A DNA stretch of 64,000 bases from Crotophaga sulcirostris (lineage: Eukaryota; Chordata; Aves; Cuculiformes; Crotophagidae). This document shows, piece by piece, positions 24,427 through 37,920 of this stretch; within the stretch, counting starts at the first letter, position 1, and every line of letters begins with the position of its first letter. Below the pieces are notes generated by a model, which had not been told where the DNA came from, made no database searches, and was given only the letters and a program-made list of their open reading frames with translations. The translations under genes were made by a program, and so were the position numbers. The DNA lies in contig VYZB01000282.1 in the NCBI GenBank assembly GCA_013397455.1, positions 379,621-443,620 on the forward strand, written 5' to 3'.

Positions 24427-24468
24427 AAAAAAAAAAAAAAAAAAGAAAAAAAAAAAGAGAAGAAAAGC
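24427..24468. repeat. A-rich run (A18-G-A11 and GA-rich tail)
   Basis: Eighteen As, one G, eleven As, then GAGAAGAAAAG. CR1 does not leave poly(A) tails and no retroposed sequence is recognised upstream, so a slippage-expanded simple repeat is more likely than a retroposon tail. Confidence 0.8.
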
Positions 24469-24642
24469 TAAAATTACCTGGTTGGTTTGCTAGGCTGCCT
24501 CATAAGAAATGAACAAATTCTACATTGCCCAGATTAGAAGTGGGTAACAAAATATCTGTGAGTTTGTGTAAGCAGAAAACACAGAGTTTGGACTTGTCCT
24601 TGCTTCCTTTAGAAAAGACATCTAATATAAATAGAAAAAGAA

Positions 24643-24668
24643 TTGTTGAAATGTTTTCATTTCAACAA
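24643..24668. repeat. Perfect 11-bp inverted repeat
   Basis: TTGTTGAAATG (24643-24653) is followed after TTTT by its exact reverse complement (24658-24668). It could form a small hairpin. Loop and stem are too short for a microRNA precursor. Confidence 0.85.
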
Positions 24669-27600
24669 ATAGAAATAAATCCCCGAAACCTTTTAAAATG
24701 AAAATCATTCTTTGTCATGCAATTATTACAAAGTCAGTAAATACATGCGTAAAGTTCATATTTCATTATCACAGTAAAAGATGAATATACACACAATAAG
24801 AGCCAGCAAGATTCAAAACTAAGGGTATATGAAAGTACAATACATGAAACAGGCACCAAGTCATTAAAACATAGGAAGCAGAGGATGAAAAGGAGTATGC
24901 CTTCCATTCTTAGACAAGCATCAGTTATAAATAACTGCTCTCCAAACACAAATGTTTCTGAATCAAAGACAGAGGAAAAAAAAAAAAAGAAAAGCAAAGG
25001 TCTAACTGCCATGTAAACTCATTTTAAATGTCATGTCTTATTAGAACCCAATAAGTGGAATGTCTGTTTTCCCCCTTTGGTTGAGCCATCAAATTTGTCA
25101 AAATTTTATGATAATTCATTCCATCATTCCTCAGACATTTAAATGACAGCCAGTCCTTGGGAAAAAAAAATCTCTGTAATCCTACTCTTCATGTTAAACT
25201 GCCTCTAGAGAGGTTTTTAAAATATACCACATCACGGTAGGAGCAGAGCCCTAAACTTCTCAATTCCACTTATGATTTGCTGCCTTTTTGGAAAATGACA
25301 ATAAATTGGCTCTCTACTATTCTTGACCTCTTGACTTCTGAACCATGGCTGTCCATGCCTTAACTTTGCTTGTTTAAGTCAGCAGCTATCGTATCACTCT
25401 GATCCTCTCCCAGAGGGTCTGGAGATTTAAGTCTCCTGAACGGTTAAGCTCCCCCTCTAGTGTTCACTGCTCATCACATTATTCCTCCAAGAAGAAGGGA
25501 AGAGACATGTCACTTTATAACTTCTCATAAAGACAGTTTCGAGTCATTTACAGCTTAAGAGTATAATGGCAGTGGCAAGAAGATTAAAAGGTAAATACAG
25601 CCTTTAAAATGTGTTTTTATTTGCTCTCTTACAGTTAAATTTGTAAGAACAATCAGAAAATAACAATGAAGATCCTAATTTGAAATTAGTGCAAAACAAT
25701 GCCCGATCTTTCAAAAAATATCCAGTGGCATGCAGAGTATCTGAAACAGCCAGCGTTTAGGAGGCAAACAACAGTATAACATTATCCCAAGGAAAGCATC
25801 AATTTGCATGTAGGTGAGTAAGTTAATAACTGAAACCAAGGCACGAGAATTTTTCATTTAAGTGCTGATTACTAATCGAGTTGGGTTAAGGTTTTCTCAC
25901 ATATCTCTTTCTTTACTAAGTCTTGCTAGTGACCTGCAAAAGACATCCTTTATTGCTTAAGGGTCAGTTTATTCATATATATGCATGCTCATCGATGATT
26001 TGGATTTACTTTAATGAAACGAAATCTAAATGAAAATCACTTAGTCGTAATAATCAAAATCTGGAAGCCTGAAAGGTTAAAAGTTCAGTCTCTTTGTTAA
26101 ATGCAACCTTGCACCAGCAGCTACACACATCCAGAATTTATTGTACTGTGGAAACACAGAAAAAATAAACCCTGGCACTTCAGATGAGGGCACATCAGCA
26201 TGTCATCTACAAATCTGAATTGATTTTATTTTTAAATGCATGGTGTTCAAGTTAAACTGATGAAAGTAAAAGCAGCCCTTTACTTCAAGTCCCTTCTCAA
26301 AATCCCAAACACATAAAAAAGCCCCTTCATACAATACCATTAAAAATTCAAAGCACAGATGTTGATCTACAAGAGAAAAGCTTTTGTTGTCTATTAGTCC
26401 AGATAATTTTTCTTAAGTGTATCTACCTGTGATCCATTTAATCAACACTTGTCTTTATATTGTAACCACTGTTTAACTGCACAGAAATTAAAAAAACAAA
26501 AGCTATGCAGATGCCATGCTAAAAATTACTGGGTTTGTTTTAGATATGAAAGTATCTATCAAATGATCATCTAGCAAAATTCTCATGGAGCAATTCCTGC
26601 AGTTCTAATAGTTCTCTTGCAAAAGAAATGCTCTGGAAAATTATCTTGATTGCACCAAAGTTTTCTTTCACAGGTTAAAAAGAAATTATGCCCTGATTGA
26701 TAACTTCTACATGGCCTATTTTAACTTTTCCTTTTCAATGTGACATTCCTTTTTGTTTTTTCCTTAATGTTAAATGTTGCAGCATGTAAACATTGAAGTA
26801 AAATTGTAAAACCTATCTCAACAAAATTAGATGATTTAATGGATTTAATATTATTTTTTCCTTACTGAATTATTTAATGAACAGTTTAAATATCTGGATT
26901 TTTCTTTCCAAGTCATATTAGAAACTTTAACTCCCTACTGGAGCTGACAATTCTGCCATCCGCATGCTTCTGCAAGGTATACACACTGGCAAATTTCTTG
27001 TACTTAACACAAAGAAGTGTTTCAGAAAATACAGTTAGGGATTTTTGCAAGCTTCTGAAAGTTGTTTATTCTGTCAGTGCTGCAGGAGAGCTCTGCAATC
27101 AGAACACACTCAGTCTGGTTAGAGCAGCGAGTTGCAAGTACATGTGGATTATATCTGTGCTGGGGAATTTCTAGCTGAAGTGGACAGAACTATTGAAATT
27201 CAGCTTAGTGCAATCTCTTTACAGAAGTGCAATTTCTAAAGTACTATAGAAATGAGCTGCACGAGCGCAAAGGTAGGGCATGGATTGACTATTTTGGAAG
27301 AAAGTCACATCTAAACATGAAACTATGAATCATCATTTCTAATAACATTTTTTCTGGGTACAAGGCACCTTTGGAAAGAGAGCTGAAATATAATGAACAT
27401 TGACTAATGAGGGTATTAAATATTCCAAAAAGCAAAGACTGATGTCTTTCCTCATGTGTAGATCACTCCATGTGGTATACAAAAACAAGTATCTGAATAA
27501 CGTACACTTCAGTTCCTTGGAATTACAACGACAATACCTATCCTGTCCTGTTGTTCTCCAGTGAAGACCATAAAGAACGATGCATTAGTGAAGCTGAGGA

Positions 27601-30600
27601 GAACACTGCGTGGTGCCAAGTCTGTTGGTTTTCCCAAAAAAGGCAGAGGATCACCCATGTTGAAATAGGATTGGCTTGATTCACAGAGCAAGGAGACAAG
27701 TTAGATGAGAAACACCACCCAAGGCAGGGAGTAAACAGAGCTCAAATTGTAAATCAAATCTCAACCAGTCTCTGAAGAGTTCCTCTGGCAAGAAATCAGT
27801 TGCTGTGAGAAGAGGCACAGGGTGCAGAGAAGCCTTTCAGGAAGAAGTAGGCAGAAAGAGAGGAAATAAAGTCACAGCTACGCAATCCACCACAAAAACT
27901 TCACCATATGGAGGAGTCAGCATCCAAAGAAATGGACACAGAATTCTGCCCAAGGTTTTTGCTCCTAAATTCTGGTTTCTTCAACACTAAAGTCAAAATG
28001 AAGAGTTGCAAAGCTTGTTTCAGGCATCTAAGACTAAAAGTCGGCACATACTTCAAAACATACACCAAAAAAAATGGTATTGACTGGTAAAGAAGACACA
28101 AGGTGAATAAGAAAAAGGTTAAAAAGTAAAGAGGGAAAAAGGAATTTTCTCTACTGTTCTCCTGGACAATCAAAATGCTTAAAAAAATTACAGGATATAA
28201 CAATAGAACTGATAAGGAGTTCTCCATAAAAATGTATATAATTCCTTATTAATTGAACAACCGCTAAAGGTAATAAAATGTTTACAATCATAAATCTTAC
28301 GCCAGATTAGAAGAACAACACTTGGCAATCTGCGGTGTTTGCAAGGCATCCCATCTCCTGCAGAAGATATTTGAGCATTATTTGAAGCAATATAGAGTCT
28401 GAATATGAAATAAAGCTGTTTTCTATGCTGCCTCTGTAGCTTTCAAAAAAAAAAACAACCCAAAATCAATTGATAGCATAGACATCTACTACAAAAAAGC
28501 TTGAACTTTACACATCAAATCATTGCCCAAAGAAATCATATGTGATCTGACAAAATTCTCCTCAATGAAACCTACTAAGTATTTGAATAAGTTTCAGTTA
28601 TCTTAAATTATTTTCTCCTTAAAACTGGTTCTATTATATAAATATCTGCCTATAAACCTTACAGGACTATAACAACGTTAGATCTGCTGCATCTGAAGTT
28701 TACATACAAGTTCATTTGGTACCCAGAAAATATTTCCTTCTTCACTAATTTCTCAAGTGTAGCTTATATAACTGCATTATGTTGTCGTAAACTCAGGCAT
28801 AAAACATCCTGTTGTAACTTCAATTAAATCAAAACTATTTCTGGCTTGTTTATGAGAGTGATGGGACAGAATTCTGATGTTCTTTGAACTCTCTTCCTAC
28901 CTATTTAAAATATGGTTTAGGATATTGCTTCATTACTACATATCCATCTGTCTTCTGCATTTTTTAAATTTAATACTGCATAACAAAAGCAATTGCTTAA
29001 TTTCTTTATTTCTTTCCTTAGAGACTGTAAGGGGAAATTGTTTGATTTGCTGATAGGCTTTTTGTTTGTTTAATTTGGTGAGAGAGTTTATGCATATGCA
29101 TGTTTGTTAGAGATGTATAGGAAAGAATTGTTTCTGGAGAGACAACTTCTGAGTCCAACTCTATGGTTAGTTTCATGTCCTTTCTTATCTCTTGCGAGAG
29201 TTCATTCCATAATAGAGGCTGAGCCTGTGAAGTGGGTAACTTCTTTATTCAGCTCTTAAGCAACCCTCCTGTTAGTCAACAATTGTGCTGAACTGCTGCC
29301 ATGAAAGGTCATGGAAGGAAAGCCGATCTCTTGGATATCAAGGATCAAACCCTTGGAGGGATGTGAGCTGCAGGCCAGAGATCTTGAACCAGACACCACT
29401 ACCAGTACAAAGCTGATACAAAAGGCAGAGCACTTAAAGTAGCACTGGCTATTAAGTCAACTGGTTGACAGACCTTTTTGTTGGGGCATATATACATAAA
29501 CACACACACACTCTTATACAGTTACTCGCTGGTGCTTTTTCAGGATGGTTTCATCCTTAGATATAATGAGCAGCAATGATACTGTCTTATAGCTTTCTTC
29601 CTCTTTAATTTTGCTAGCAAGTAAACGCTGATCAAACCAATACACATAAGCACCAAAGCTATCCCATTTTCATTATTATGAACATTCTAAGCTGCAAACA
29701 ATGCTATCATTGTAACAGTACTTTCACTGGAAATTCACCTTTTTATTATTTTTTCTTTCTTTTTTTTTCTGGTGGATCTTATCCACATGATTCTTCAGAG
29801 AATCAATCAAAACTCCTTTTCCTAGTGCAAATCAATCAATCAGTTTCTCATGCTTGACATTGCCTATTATGTACTAAAGAATCACAAAGCACCCATTTGG
29901 ATTTCCTTAACAACATGTTTACCTTCCATTTAACACCGAGAGTTTACCAAACTCTTTAGAGGACAAATACACAGACATTCATGTTACTAGCTTCTGTAAA
30001 CTGCCTTTTCTCTATTATCTGGTTTATGAGATCAAGCCTGCCTGTAAAAGACCCACCTTTTCTACCTTGAAATACATAGTGCTGGCTGGAAAAATTAAAT
30101 TACACAGAGCCATTACATTTTCTACACCTTGCAATGATACTAGTTATTTGGAAAAATAATTCCCCCAGATCCAGTCCATTTACTGTCAGATTCAAGTTGA
30201 GTTTCTGATGGGTAGCTAGAAGGGATGGTTTTCAAGTCATAGTGCCTCTTCTTTTTGCATCATTGAAAGGCAAAACAACTTTTTCTGCTTTGCAAGGGTG
30301 CCTGACACCTAGAGGAAGATAATGAAGAGGAAATGGGGTGATGAATCCTTTACTGGCCCTCCTCCTCCATATTTAGGTTTGGTTGTTGAGTTGCAGGGAA
30401 TGGTATGAAACAGTATAACCTCTGGTGACTGACATGTTCTGGGCTATACTCTGACTCTGTTCATTAAGAAGGGTTAAATTTTTCAGTTCTCTAAAATTGA
30501 ATGGTTTATAATTGGTTTTACCAGTTTATATACAGTTAAGGCCTATTCTTGTCAGGTGAGAGAATCTGATTGGCAAAGAAAGTACAAAATTTAACACTTC

Positions 30601-31469
30601 TCCATAATTCCCAATGTAGTCTTCTGCTTGTGAGTGTAGTAGCGGGTGGATATCATCTGAAAACCTATGTGTTTACAAAATTAGCTCTGGTTGTGTTCTT
30701 AGGTGCATAGAGCATTGCTCTAAAAATGCTGAAGTGCAAAATGTCTCCAATACATATATTCCCCAGTTAAATATAATGTAATTTGAAGATAATTTTGAGA
30801 AATGATTTTTTTCCATGAATGAATGTGAATTGCTTAATGGAGCTTCCTTTATTGTTATTGTGAACTTTCTGTTACCTGTCACATTTACAAAGTTAATAGA
30901 GAAGACAGAGAAAAACATGGAAGCTGAATTTTTGCCAGTTACCATATCCTGAAGAAATTGACTTTCAGGATTTTTTTCTGCATTTCTTTTAAATTTAGAG
31001 AAGTACTGTTAAAAGATTCACAGCCACTGAGACCTGGTCAGCAACACAGGCAGCAGAAATTAAAGTTCTTAGACAACTTTTTTGGATGGATATTAACTTT
31101 TGTTAAAAAGCAACACTGCTGAGTTTAAAACAGAAGAGCATCCTCTACATTGTTTTAGTACTTCAGTGTTCACTGCAAGATGATAAAAACTCTTGCTTAT
31201 TTTGAAAAATGCACTGTAACCTTATTTTATGATGATTGTGAAGCCTCCACTAACAAATACTTAGGACATTCTGTTGAGTAAATACATAGCTGTGTTTCAA
31301 CATTAAGTTTAGATGAGTCTTTACTGAATACATCCAAAAGTAATGTTTTACATCATTGAAATGAGTCATTTTTTAACTTAAATCTTATGGCTCCTGTTTC
31401 TCAGAGGCAACTGATGAATATTCAGTACAACTCATTAATGGGTGAGAGCTGAAGTACCATTAAATTACA
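24669..31469. other. Intergenic AT-rich DNA, no gene recognised
   Basis: Nearly 7 kb without a gene I can support. A short (CA)n lies at about 29497-29512. The stretches 25440-25580 and 25660-25830 are free of simple repeats and could be weakly constrained. The minus-strand frame 27901-28227 (108 codons) is Phe/Leu-rich and looks fortuitous. No transposon identified. Confidence 0.55.
25450..25463 (-). promoter_or_regulatory. Weak CTCF-like core
   Basis: TCCCCCTCTAGTGT resembles the reverse complement of the CTCF core (CCASYAGRKGGC) over its central part (CTCTAGTG). It has mismatches in both flanks. Listed only because CTCF sites would be informative in a gene desert. Confidence 0.15.
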
Positions 31470-31572
31470 ATCATAGAATGTTTTGGGTTGGAAGGGTCCT
31501 TAAAGATCATCTAGTTCCAACCCCCCTACCTCACCTAGTCTGTCCTTGAACACTTCCAGGGTTTAGGCATGC
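31470..31572 (-). mobile_element. CR1 LINE 3'-tip fragment
   Basis: On the plus strand it reads TCATAGAATG, then GGTTGGAAGGGTCCTTAAAG, then ATCATCTAGTTCCAACCCCC and a CCTTGAACACTTCCAGGG block. This is the reverse complement of a standard CR1 3' end. About 100 bp remain, and the upstream ORF2 part is not recognisable. It is of a different subfamily from the ATACTGTG-tailed copies. Confidence 0.92.
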
Positions 31573-32666
31573 AAATTGATCTGATGTTTTTTTCTGATAT
31601 TGGACAGGTTTGCCCTTTATTAGGAGAAAGCTATGGTGCTCTAAGTGCTTCCTAACATCATATCTGTTATGAAGAGACCAGCTGGAGTTTGGACAATGCA
31701 GAGAAGTCTTCAGAACTCTTGTTCAATCACTCTCACGTTCCAAGAACAGGACTTATACGTGGTTGCAGAAGTAATACTGTATGTGTCTATGGTGCCTTCT
31801 TCCTGGAATTAGATATACTGAAATTTGTTAAAATCGGAGAGAAAACATAATCCAGGAATATTTGACACAGTGGTTCTAATTTTTTTTTGTTCTATTGTGT
31901 AGGAGTGATTAAAGTGCATAGAGGAGAAAGGCACATGGAGTCTTTCTTTAAAGCTTGCCAAGAGTGCCTCATAGTCTTCAAACTTCTTGGTAAGGAAGTT
32001 GCCAACAAAAGTAACTAATCCTCAGTAGGATTTTAAGATCCTGAGTTTTCCAGAATATTTCAGTCTCGGCTGAAGTAGTAGTGTGATTCAACATTTCTTT
32101 TACAGCTGTGTTTTTGATAAAATACGGGAAGCCACGTCCCCATAGCCAAAGATTAATATGAAAAATGCAGAGATCTTCAAGACCTGTGATACAAATCCCC
32201 AAAAATATCTGCTCTTCTCTTGAGAATGCTAAGCACTGGATGTAGGAAAGGCAACCGTGGTGTTTACTTAAGTGCAAGTTTTTTATGAATTTATCCCACA
32301 AAGCTGTTAGAATACTCAAATACCACCAAAATAGATTCTGCCTTGGCTTCACACAGTGCGAGACAAACTGAAGACATACTAATCATGCCTCAAAATTAAT
32401 GTCATTTTACAACAACACTCAAAATACTTTACTCCTTATCACCAAAATGCTTATCATCATATCAAGGAGGAGAATGGATCTGCCATTTATGCCAAAAATA
32501 TTGCACAGGGCATAAGGACAGGGAAACAGTGTCTGTTGACTGTTATCTTCCTATATCTTCTGCATATTTCAAGATTTTTGATCATTTTCATCCCATAGAA
32601 CAGTAGTATATGCTGCATGACTTTGCATAGCAGATGATAATTTTAAAATTTGAAGTTAGATGCTAC

Positions 32667-32679
32667 ATATATATATACA
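32667..32679. repeat. (AT)n microsatellite
   Basis: About six AT units followed by ACATACACATG. Simple repeat. Confidence 0.75.
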
Positions 32680-32732
32680 TACACATGAAATAAACTAATA
32701 AGGTTTATCTGACTTTGACAGCTAATCCTATA

Positions 32733-32751
32733 AAAACAAACAAACAAACAC
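32733..32751. repeat. (AAAC)n microsatellite
   Basis: Four AAAC-type units in tandem. Simple repeat. Confidence 0.8.
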
Positions 32752-35270
32752 AACTTCTTGAGAATATTTCACACATTACTTGTTTTATTCTTGTTACCAG
32801 AAAAATTTTCACAACAGCATTTTTGCAGCTGCAGTGTTGGGTTGGGCTGCTCTAAAAACTGAGATGATGTTCTGCAGGCAATATTTAAATCTGACTTGAC
32901 CCATGCTGATTTACACCAGATGTATTCTGACCTATGTAAAGTTTAAAATGACTTAGCACCCTGTATTGTAAAGTAACACAAAACTACCTGTGATTCTCAC
33001 ATGTAGTGACAGTTTAGTAAAAGCAGACCACAATCAACCTGCTTTGAATCGACCTCACTCATAACAGGATGCTAAACACTGAGAGCATAATATTGCCAGG
33101 TTGCGCTGTACAGAAGAGATACACTAATACAAGAAAATGCCATGAAACAGCACTTACACTTTGCTCTGATTCACCCTCTCAAGGCTCTGCTCAACAGTCA
33201 GAGAGCCTAGACGGTACAGGGGATGGGATAACCCCTGTAATGTGTGTTAAATTAGAGCATAGAAGACACAAGTCTTTCCCCCAGCTGTAGCCACAGTAGC
33301 CTTTTCTCTGGGAGCTGAGTATCCTGAAGGCTGGACAACCTTTCTCTGCTTGCAGAAATATTACAAGATTGAGAAGCACCCTCTAAGGCCTAGAAGAGGT
33401 TAGATGGTGGTCATGCTGCCCACCAGATCTTACTGGCCTTAAGATTAACTCTCAAGAAGACTTTAACGTTACAGGTTTTCCACGCTTTTCTAGTGTGTCC
33501 ACATTTTCAGAAGTTGTTGTTAGTAGTGGGCATCTTGGTTTTGAGTCAGAGAAATGAAACACTTTCAGTCTGATTTTCAGTGTTCACAACATCTGAACAC
33601 AGGCCTAAGAAGGGACAATTTGGATGTCCAGGATCCACTGATGGACCTTTGACCCTCAGTATACAAACATTTTTGAGAAAACCTTGTTAAGACACTTAGC
33701 TCTTGTATTATTTCTTCCATCCAATTTCAGAACAATACAACACCACCAGTGCTAACACTACTCCCTTTATAATTTGTTTTCATTTGTCAACTTAGAAGCA
33801 CTGAGGACAAACAAGTTGACTTAAAGGACACACTAGAAATTGTAGAAAAGATTAGGAAATGATAACTTCTGACACTCAATATTGTACCTACTAGCCACTT
33901 CCACCAACTTGTAATTATGTTTTGTCTAACACAACTACAAAAAAATGAAAACCAAACTGCTAAACTTCTGCTATAGTTTAGCACCGAAACCATAACACAC
34001 ACAGTATTTTGCATGAGCTTGTGTTCAGTCTCTCTTCCATGAAGGTTTGAAATCTTGGCACAACTGAAGCCTCGTTCTGTGCCGTCTTGAGACTGGGATC
34101 AAGAACCTCTGGGAAAAATGGCAAGAATACATTCCAGTAGGAATTAATTAAGAGTGCAAAGAAAGATGGAATTAAAATTACCACAATTTCAAGGAAACAT
34201 TTGCTTGACAGTTCTTTGCAGTAAGCAAATTACTTTGTTTTCTTTCTAAGTGTTTTGTGGAAACACCAGTAAGATGCTGCAGATAAAGCTGGAATACAGG
34301 TGAGAAGTAAAGTTTACCTCCCTACTATGCTCATTCGCTTTCTGATTAGGAAATTTAAGAGTAGAAAGCTTCTGGTAAGAAACAAACCGGCACATTATCT
34401 TCTATAATATCACAACAGATGAATATTGTTTTCTTGAATTGCTCACTAAACTGTGAGGGTCACAATTGCCGATCTTATTCAGAACTGATTGTTACAGAAA
34501 AAAAGACCACACATGAAGATGACTGCTGGCTTCTAAATTTGTAAATGCATTGTGTGTGCAACTTTTACATATCTTTAAAAATGTGCATGGAAGACTAATA
34601 TTTTCAATTAATTGATAGGAGGTGATTTCAATTAAGTGCTTGTACTATTTGCTGCCTTGATGTTCCTCAATATGCCTTTTTGTCATTCCGTTATGTGATT
34701 TGTGTATTATGTTGCTGAGACTCTTCGGTTTGGTACTGTTAATACACTGAAAATGACTCTAAAAATTGTCAAAAGGAGACATATTTATAAATATGTAATC
34801 CATTCTGAAGTCAACATAAGTGAAAATCCAGTAACTTGAAATAAACTGAATTGCACAAGAAACATAGACTTAAGATACAGGTGACTCTTAAGGTTATTTT
34901 ATGTTTAAATTAGAATCAAATAACCATTATAATAATTTACAAAAGACATCTGGGCACTGAAACTGGATTGCATAAGAAAATTGTTCTCCTTTTCTTGGAA
35001 TCAGCATTAATACAGTTGCCATGCCTAAATTACTTCTGAAGATTGCCTTTTGTATTGTAATGGAATTGTTGTGCAAATATGGTTTACTACATAAAATTAG
35101 AGCTGTTATACTGTCCCTTACAGTTTTGTGCTAATCTATAAGAGGTTCAGTGTGTCCACACAAGTCACAGCAGATTCTGCCCTCTGGTGCCCCGTGATCT
35201 GTTCTGCTACTGCTGTACTCAATGCAGGCTGGCACCAATATAAATGCAGCTTCTGCGACTGAAAGGGAAA

Positions 35271-35292
35271 TATATATATTGGAATATATATA
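35271..35292. repeat. AT-rich 10-bp inverted repeat
   Basis: TATATATATT, then GG, then the exact reverse complement AATATATATA. It derives from (TA)n sequence and is a potential cruciform or hairpin site. No gene context. Confidence 0.8.
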
Positions 35293-36949
35293 GAAATACA
35301 TATATGTGCAGGCCACATATGCATCTTAAATTTAACAAGAAATAAATATTACAAAAAGCTGCAATTTGTTTTATAAATGAGATTTTTACTATGCAGACTG
35401 ATACCTGAGAGTGAACAAAAAGGACATCCATAAACAGGTACTCAGTCTGAACATATATCCATCAAAACTATAGTAATTAAATAACTGAAATAATTTTCTA
35501 AAAGAAATCACAGGGATGACAGAACATTACAATAATTATTACCGTGTTTCAGAAATGAAGATTTATTCCTATCCTTATCAGTAAAGCAAATTTAAAATAA
35601 ACTGGTTTTCTTCAATATGTTAAACCTATCGAAGACATTAACTGAAATCACCAGATTAAAAAAAATGTACCAAGATGCTTAAAGTGTAAAAAAAAATGCT
35701 AGCATTCAGCAAGATATGAACTGTTCTTTAAATTAGTTGTTATTCACCATGATGAAGTATTTTATCAGGATCTACAGAAACAGAACCTGATGGATACAGC
35801 TTGTCAGACTGAATTATTCAACTTTTAACAGAAAAGAAAAAAGGAAACTGATAGATATTTTCACCTTTTCTGCTTGTGATCAAACCCAGTATGTTTTGTG
35901 TATTTAAAAATAACATTACAAGAAAAGCTGTTCAGCTGTACAAACTTGTCTGTTGGTACATGACTGGAAAAAAATCACATTTAAAATGACACTTTAGTGT
36001 TGAATTACAGCCATTTCAGTGTGACTACTATGCAATCTTATTCTGTTTATCAGTGTAAAATGTTTTTCTAGCTTATCAAAAATCATATTTTCCTTTTTCT
36101 GGTTCATTTATCAGCAGAAATACCAGATAAGCCAAACTAAGAAGAAAATCTGTGTCCAACGGTTGAACGCTAGGAAACAATACTTTCTTTCTCCAGGAAG
36201 AAATCACCTACGTGCACTCCTATTGTCCTTGATTTGCACTTTATGCATTATCCATGCATGCAGCCACCAGTGCAAAAATAAGGAACCTCTATCAGTGTCT
36301 ATATCGAGCCAAATTATTCTGTGAGGAAGTACATTACAACACATATCTCCGTCAAGTATAATGATCCACATGTTCAACAGCTGGTAGTTTTGGAATAACA
36401 GGAACATTGGAAACTGACCAAAGACAGAAGTGATGTTCCAATATGTTTTTTTCCCAGTCAATGTATCATCACGTTTGAAACTTTCCACTAATCTCCTTAA
36501 GTTTCTTGTAGAACAACAACATGCACATACAATCACTTTTGTCTATACCAACATGAAGCAATAATATGTTAAACTCCTATTCATCCAGAGAAAGTCAGAG
36601 TCAATAAAAAGTCTTCATTTCGGCAGAAGCAGGAGTGGAAACAAAAGGACTTAATGAAATGATCTGTTTACAAAACGCTAAGTGAGGGTTCTTTCGGAAA
36701 ACTGCATTAAATGCAATTCTGTTTTTTAATGTGGCTTGGAAAGCTTTCTCCTGAAACTGTGCCTTCTCTTTGCAAACGCAGCGATGGGACTTTTCAAAAT
36801 AAAACCTCTACCAAAACAAAACCTGAAGGAAAAAACATTTTAGCTCTCCCCCCCCTCCTAACTTTACTATGGCTCTCTAAATAGCCCAAAAGAGATAAAT
36901 CAAATCCTGAACTGTAACCTTACACTTATATACTTGTTAAATGACTTTT

Positions 36950-37425
36950 TTACAGTCTGTTATTGCTAGAAATTGGATTGCTTTTAAACTAATGTTGTCT
37001 GGCGGGCAAAAGTGAGTGAAACCGCAAAGCCTGGAGGAACACTAATTACTTGTTTTAATTAGCAGCAACTTTCACTAGAGTAAAATCTCCCTACAGGCCA
37101 CTTTTCGGTAGGTGTGGAAAAAAAAAAAGATGTAGAAACAAACCAATAATCTCTTATTTGCCCCTAAATGAGAGCCATGCTCATATTCCAGAGCGAGCGC
37201 AAGGTTTAGCAGAGCTGCTCACCCCAGGGGGAGCGGGGCCTAGACCTTTAGCAATCATCTGCACAATGAACCCCCTTATTTTATGCTGCTATATCATAAA
37301 AGTGCTCCTTTTGTTACATTTCCCCCCTTTAAAGGGCCTTAATCCCTTTCTTTTCGGGGCCATCCCGTGGTGAATTCCTCAGGGACATCCCACTTGCCAT
37401 AAGGATTGCAATGGCTGGTCAAGCT
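36950..37425. promoter_or_regulatory. Candidate enhancer-like block with paired homeodomain sites
   Basis: It follows a fairly bland AT-rich area and shows CpGs, no transposon and dense motifs. There is a RUNX-like ACCGCA (37021-37026). TAATTA occurs at 37043-37048 and again at 37056-37061, 7 bp apart. A palindromic ACCCCAGGGG (37221-37230) is of the EBF/AP-2 type, and a TTTAAAGGGCC lies near 37328. The open frame 37158-37373 has no domain and is AT/GC-patchy. Function is inference; the motifs are seen. Separated from the next block by two T-runs. Confidence 0.4.
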
Positions 37426-37431
37426 TTCAGC

Positions 37432-37446
37432 TTTTTTTTTTTTTTT
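37432..37446. repeat. T15 homopolymer
   Basis: Fifteen Ts, ten bases before a second run. Length is likely polymorphic or assembly-sensitive. Confidence 0.9.
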
Positions 37447-37456
37447 AAGATGTCTC

Positions 37457-37473
37457 TTTTTTTTTTTTTTTTT
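37457..37473. repeat. T17 homopolymer
   Basis: Seventeen Ts. With the preceding run it separates two motif-rich blocks. Confidence 0.9.
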
Positions 37474-37479
37474 AATTTT

Positions 37480-37920
37480 CCCACTCTCTGGAGAACATTA
37501 AATCGCACTTTTCATTCCCCTCGCCATAGGGGGAACCCCCTTAATGATGACAGAGGGAGAGAAATTCCTTCACTCCCGCCGACGGCACCATTTTGCTGCT
37601 GAGAGGCATCTCCCCAGCCCGGAAATCAAACATGGCTTCCAGCAGGTGGACAGTGCTGAAGGTCGCAGGCTGAGAAACGGGGAGGCTACAGGGAACTCAG
37701 CTTCCCACGGCAAATTAAGTCATCTGTGAAACCTTTTTCATTTACTGGGGGCTGGATTTATGACTGCTTTTAAGGCCTGAAAGAGCTTGAATACAGATGT
37801 TCCTCATTGAGAGTACATGGGCTTGCGTGGCTGCGTGACCACCCGGATTATTATCATTTCTGTTAATGATAACTGACCTAAATTTCAAGGTGGAAGAAAA
37901 GAAAGGGACCTCTGTTTTTA
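37480..37920. promoter_or_regulatory. Candidate enhancer-like block, CpG-containing
   Basis: About 440 bp with relatively many CpGs for this region (TCGCCATAGGGGGAAC, CCGCCGACGGCACC, GGTCGCAGG, AAACGGGG). It has no repeats, and its composition is unlike the flanks. CCAGCAGGTGGACAG at 37639-37653 fits the first part of the CTCF core. Open frames over it (37411-37602, 37544-37729) shift frame and carry no domain. It resembles the conserved non-coding elements of developmental gene deserts, which is inference. Confidence 0.4.
37639..37653 (+). promoter_or_regulatory. CTCF-like motif
   Basis: CCAGCAGGTGGACAG agrees with the CTCF core CCASYAGRKGG over its first 11 bases and then departs at the next positions, where GC is expected. 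It may also be read as an E-box (CAGGTG). Weak. Confidence 0.2.

Larger units (their letters stand above)
31573..36700. other. Intergenic AT-rich DNA, no gene recognised
   Basis: No gene is supported. The minus frame 31978-32352 (124 codons, Trp- and Leu-rich) has no recognised domain, no clear splice context and no partner frame. I regard it as fortuitous, with low certainty. Simple repeats within are listed separately. Confidence 0.55.

Noticed and set aside
31868..31890. CAGTGGTTCTAATTTTTTT, like a hAT-Charlie terminal repeat
   Set aside because: No matching inverted end or 8-bp target duplication was found, and T-rich similarity is weak evidence.
31978..32352. 124-codon minus-strand frame
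   Set aside because: No recognised family, Trp/Leu-rich AT-biased translation, no splice context. Length is near the upper end of chance for 64 kb.
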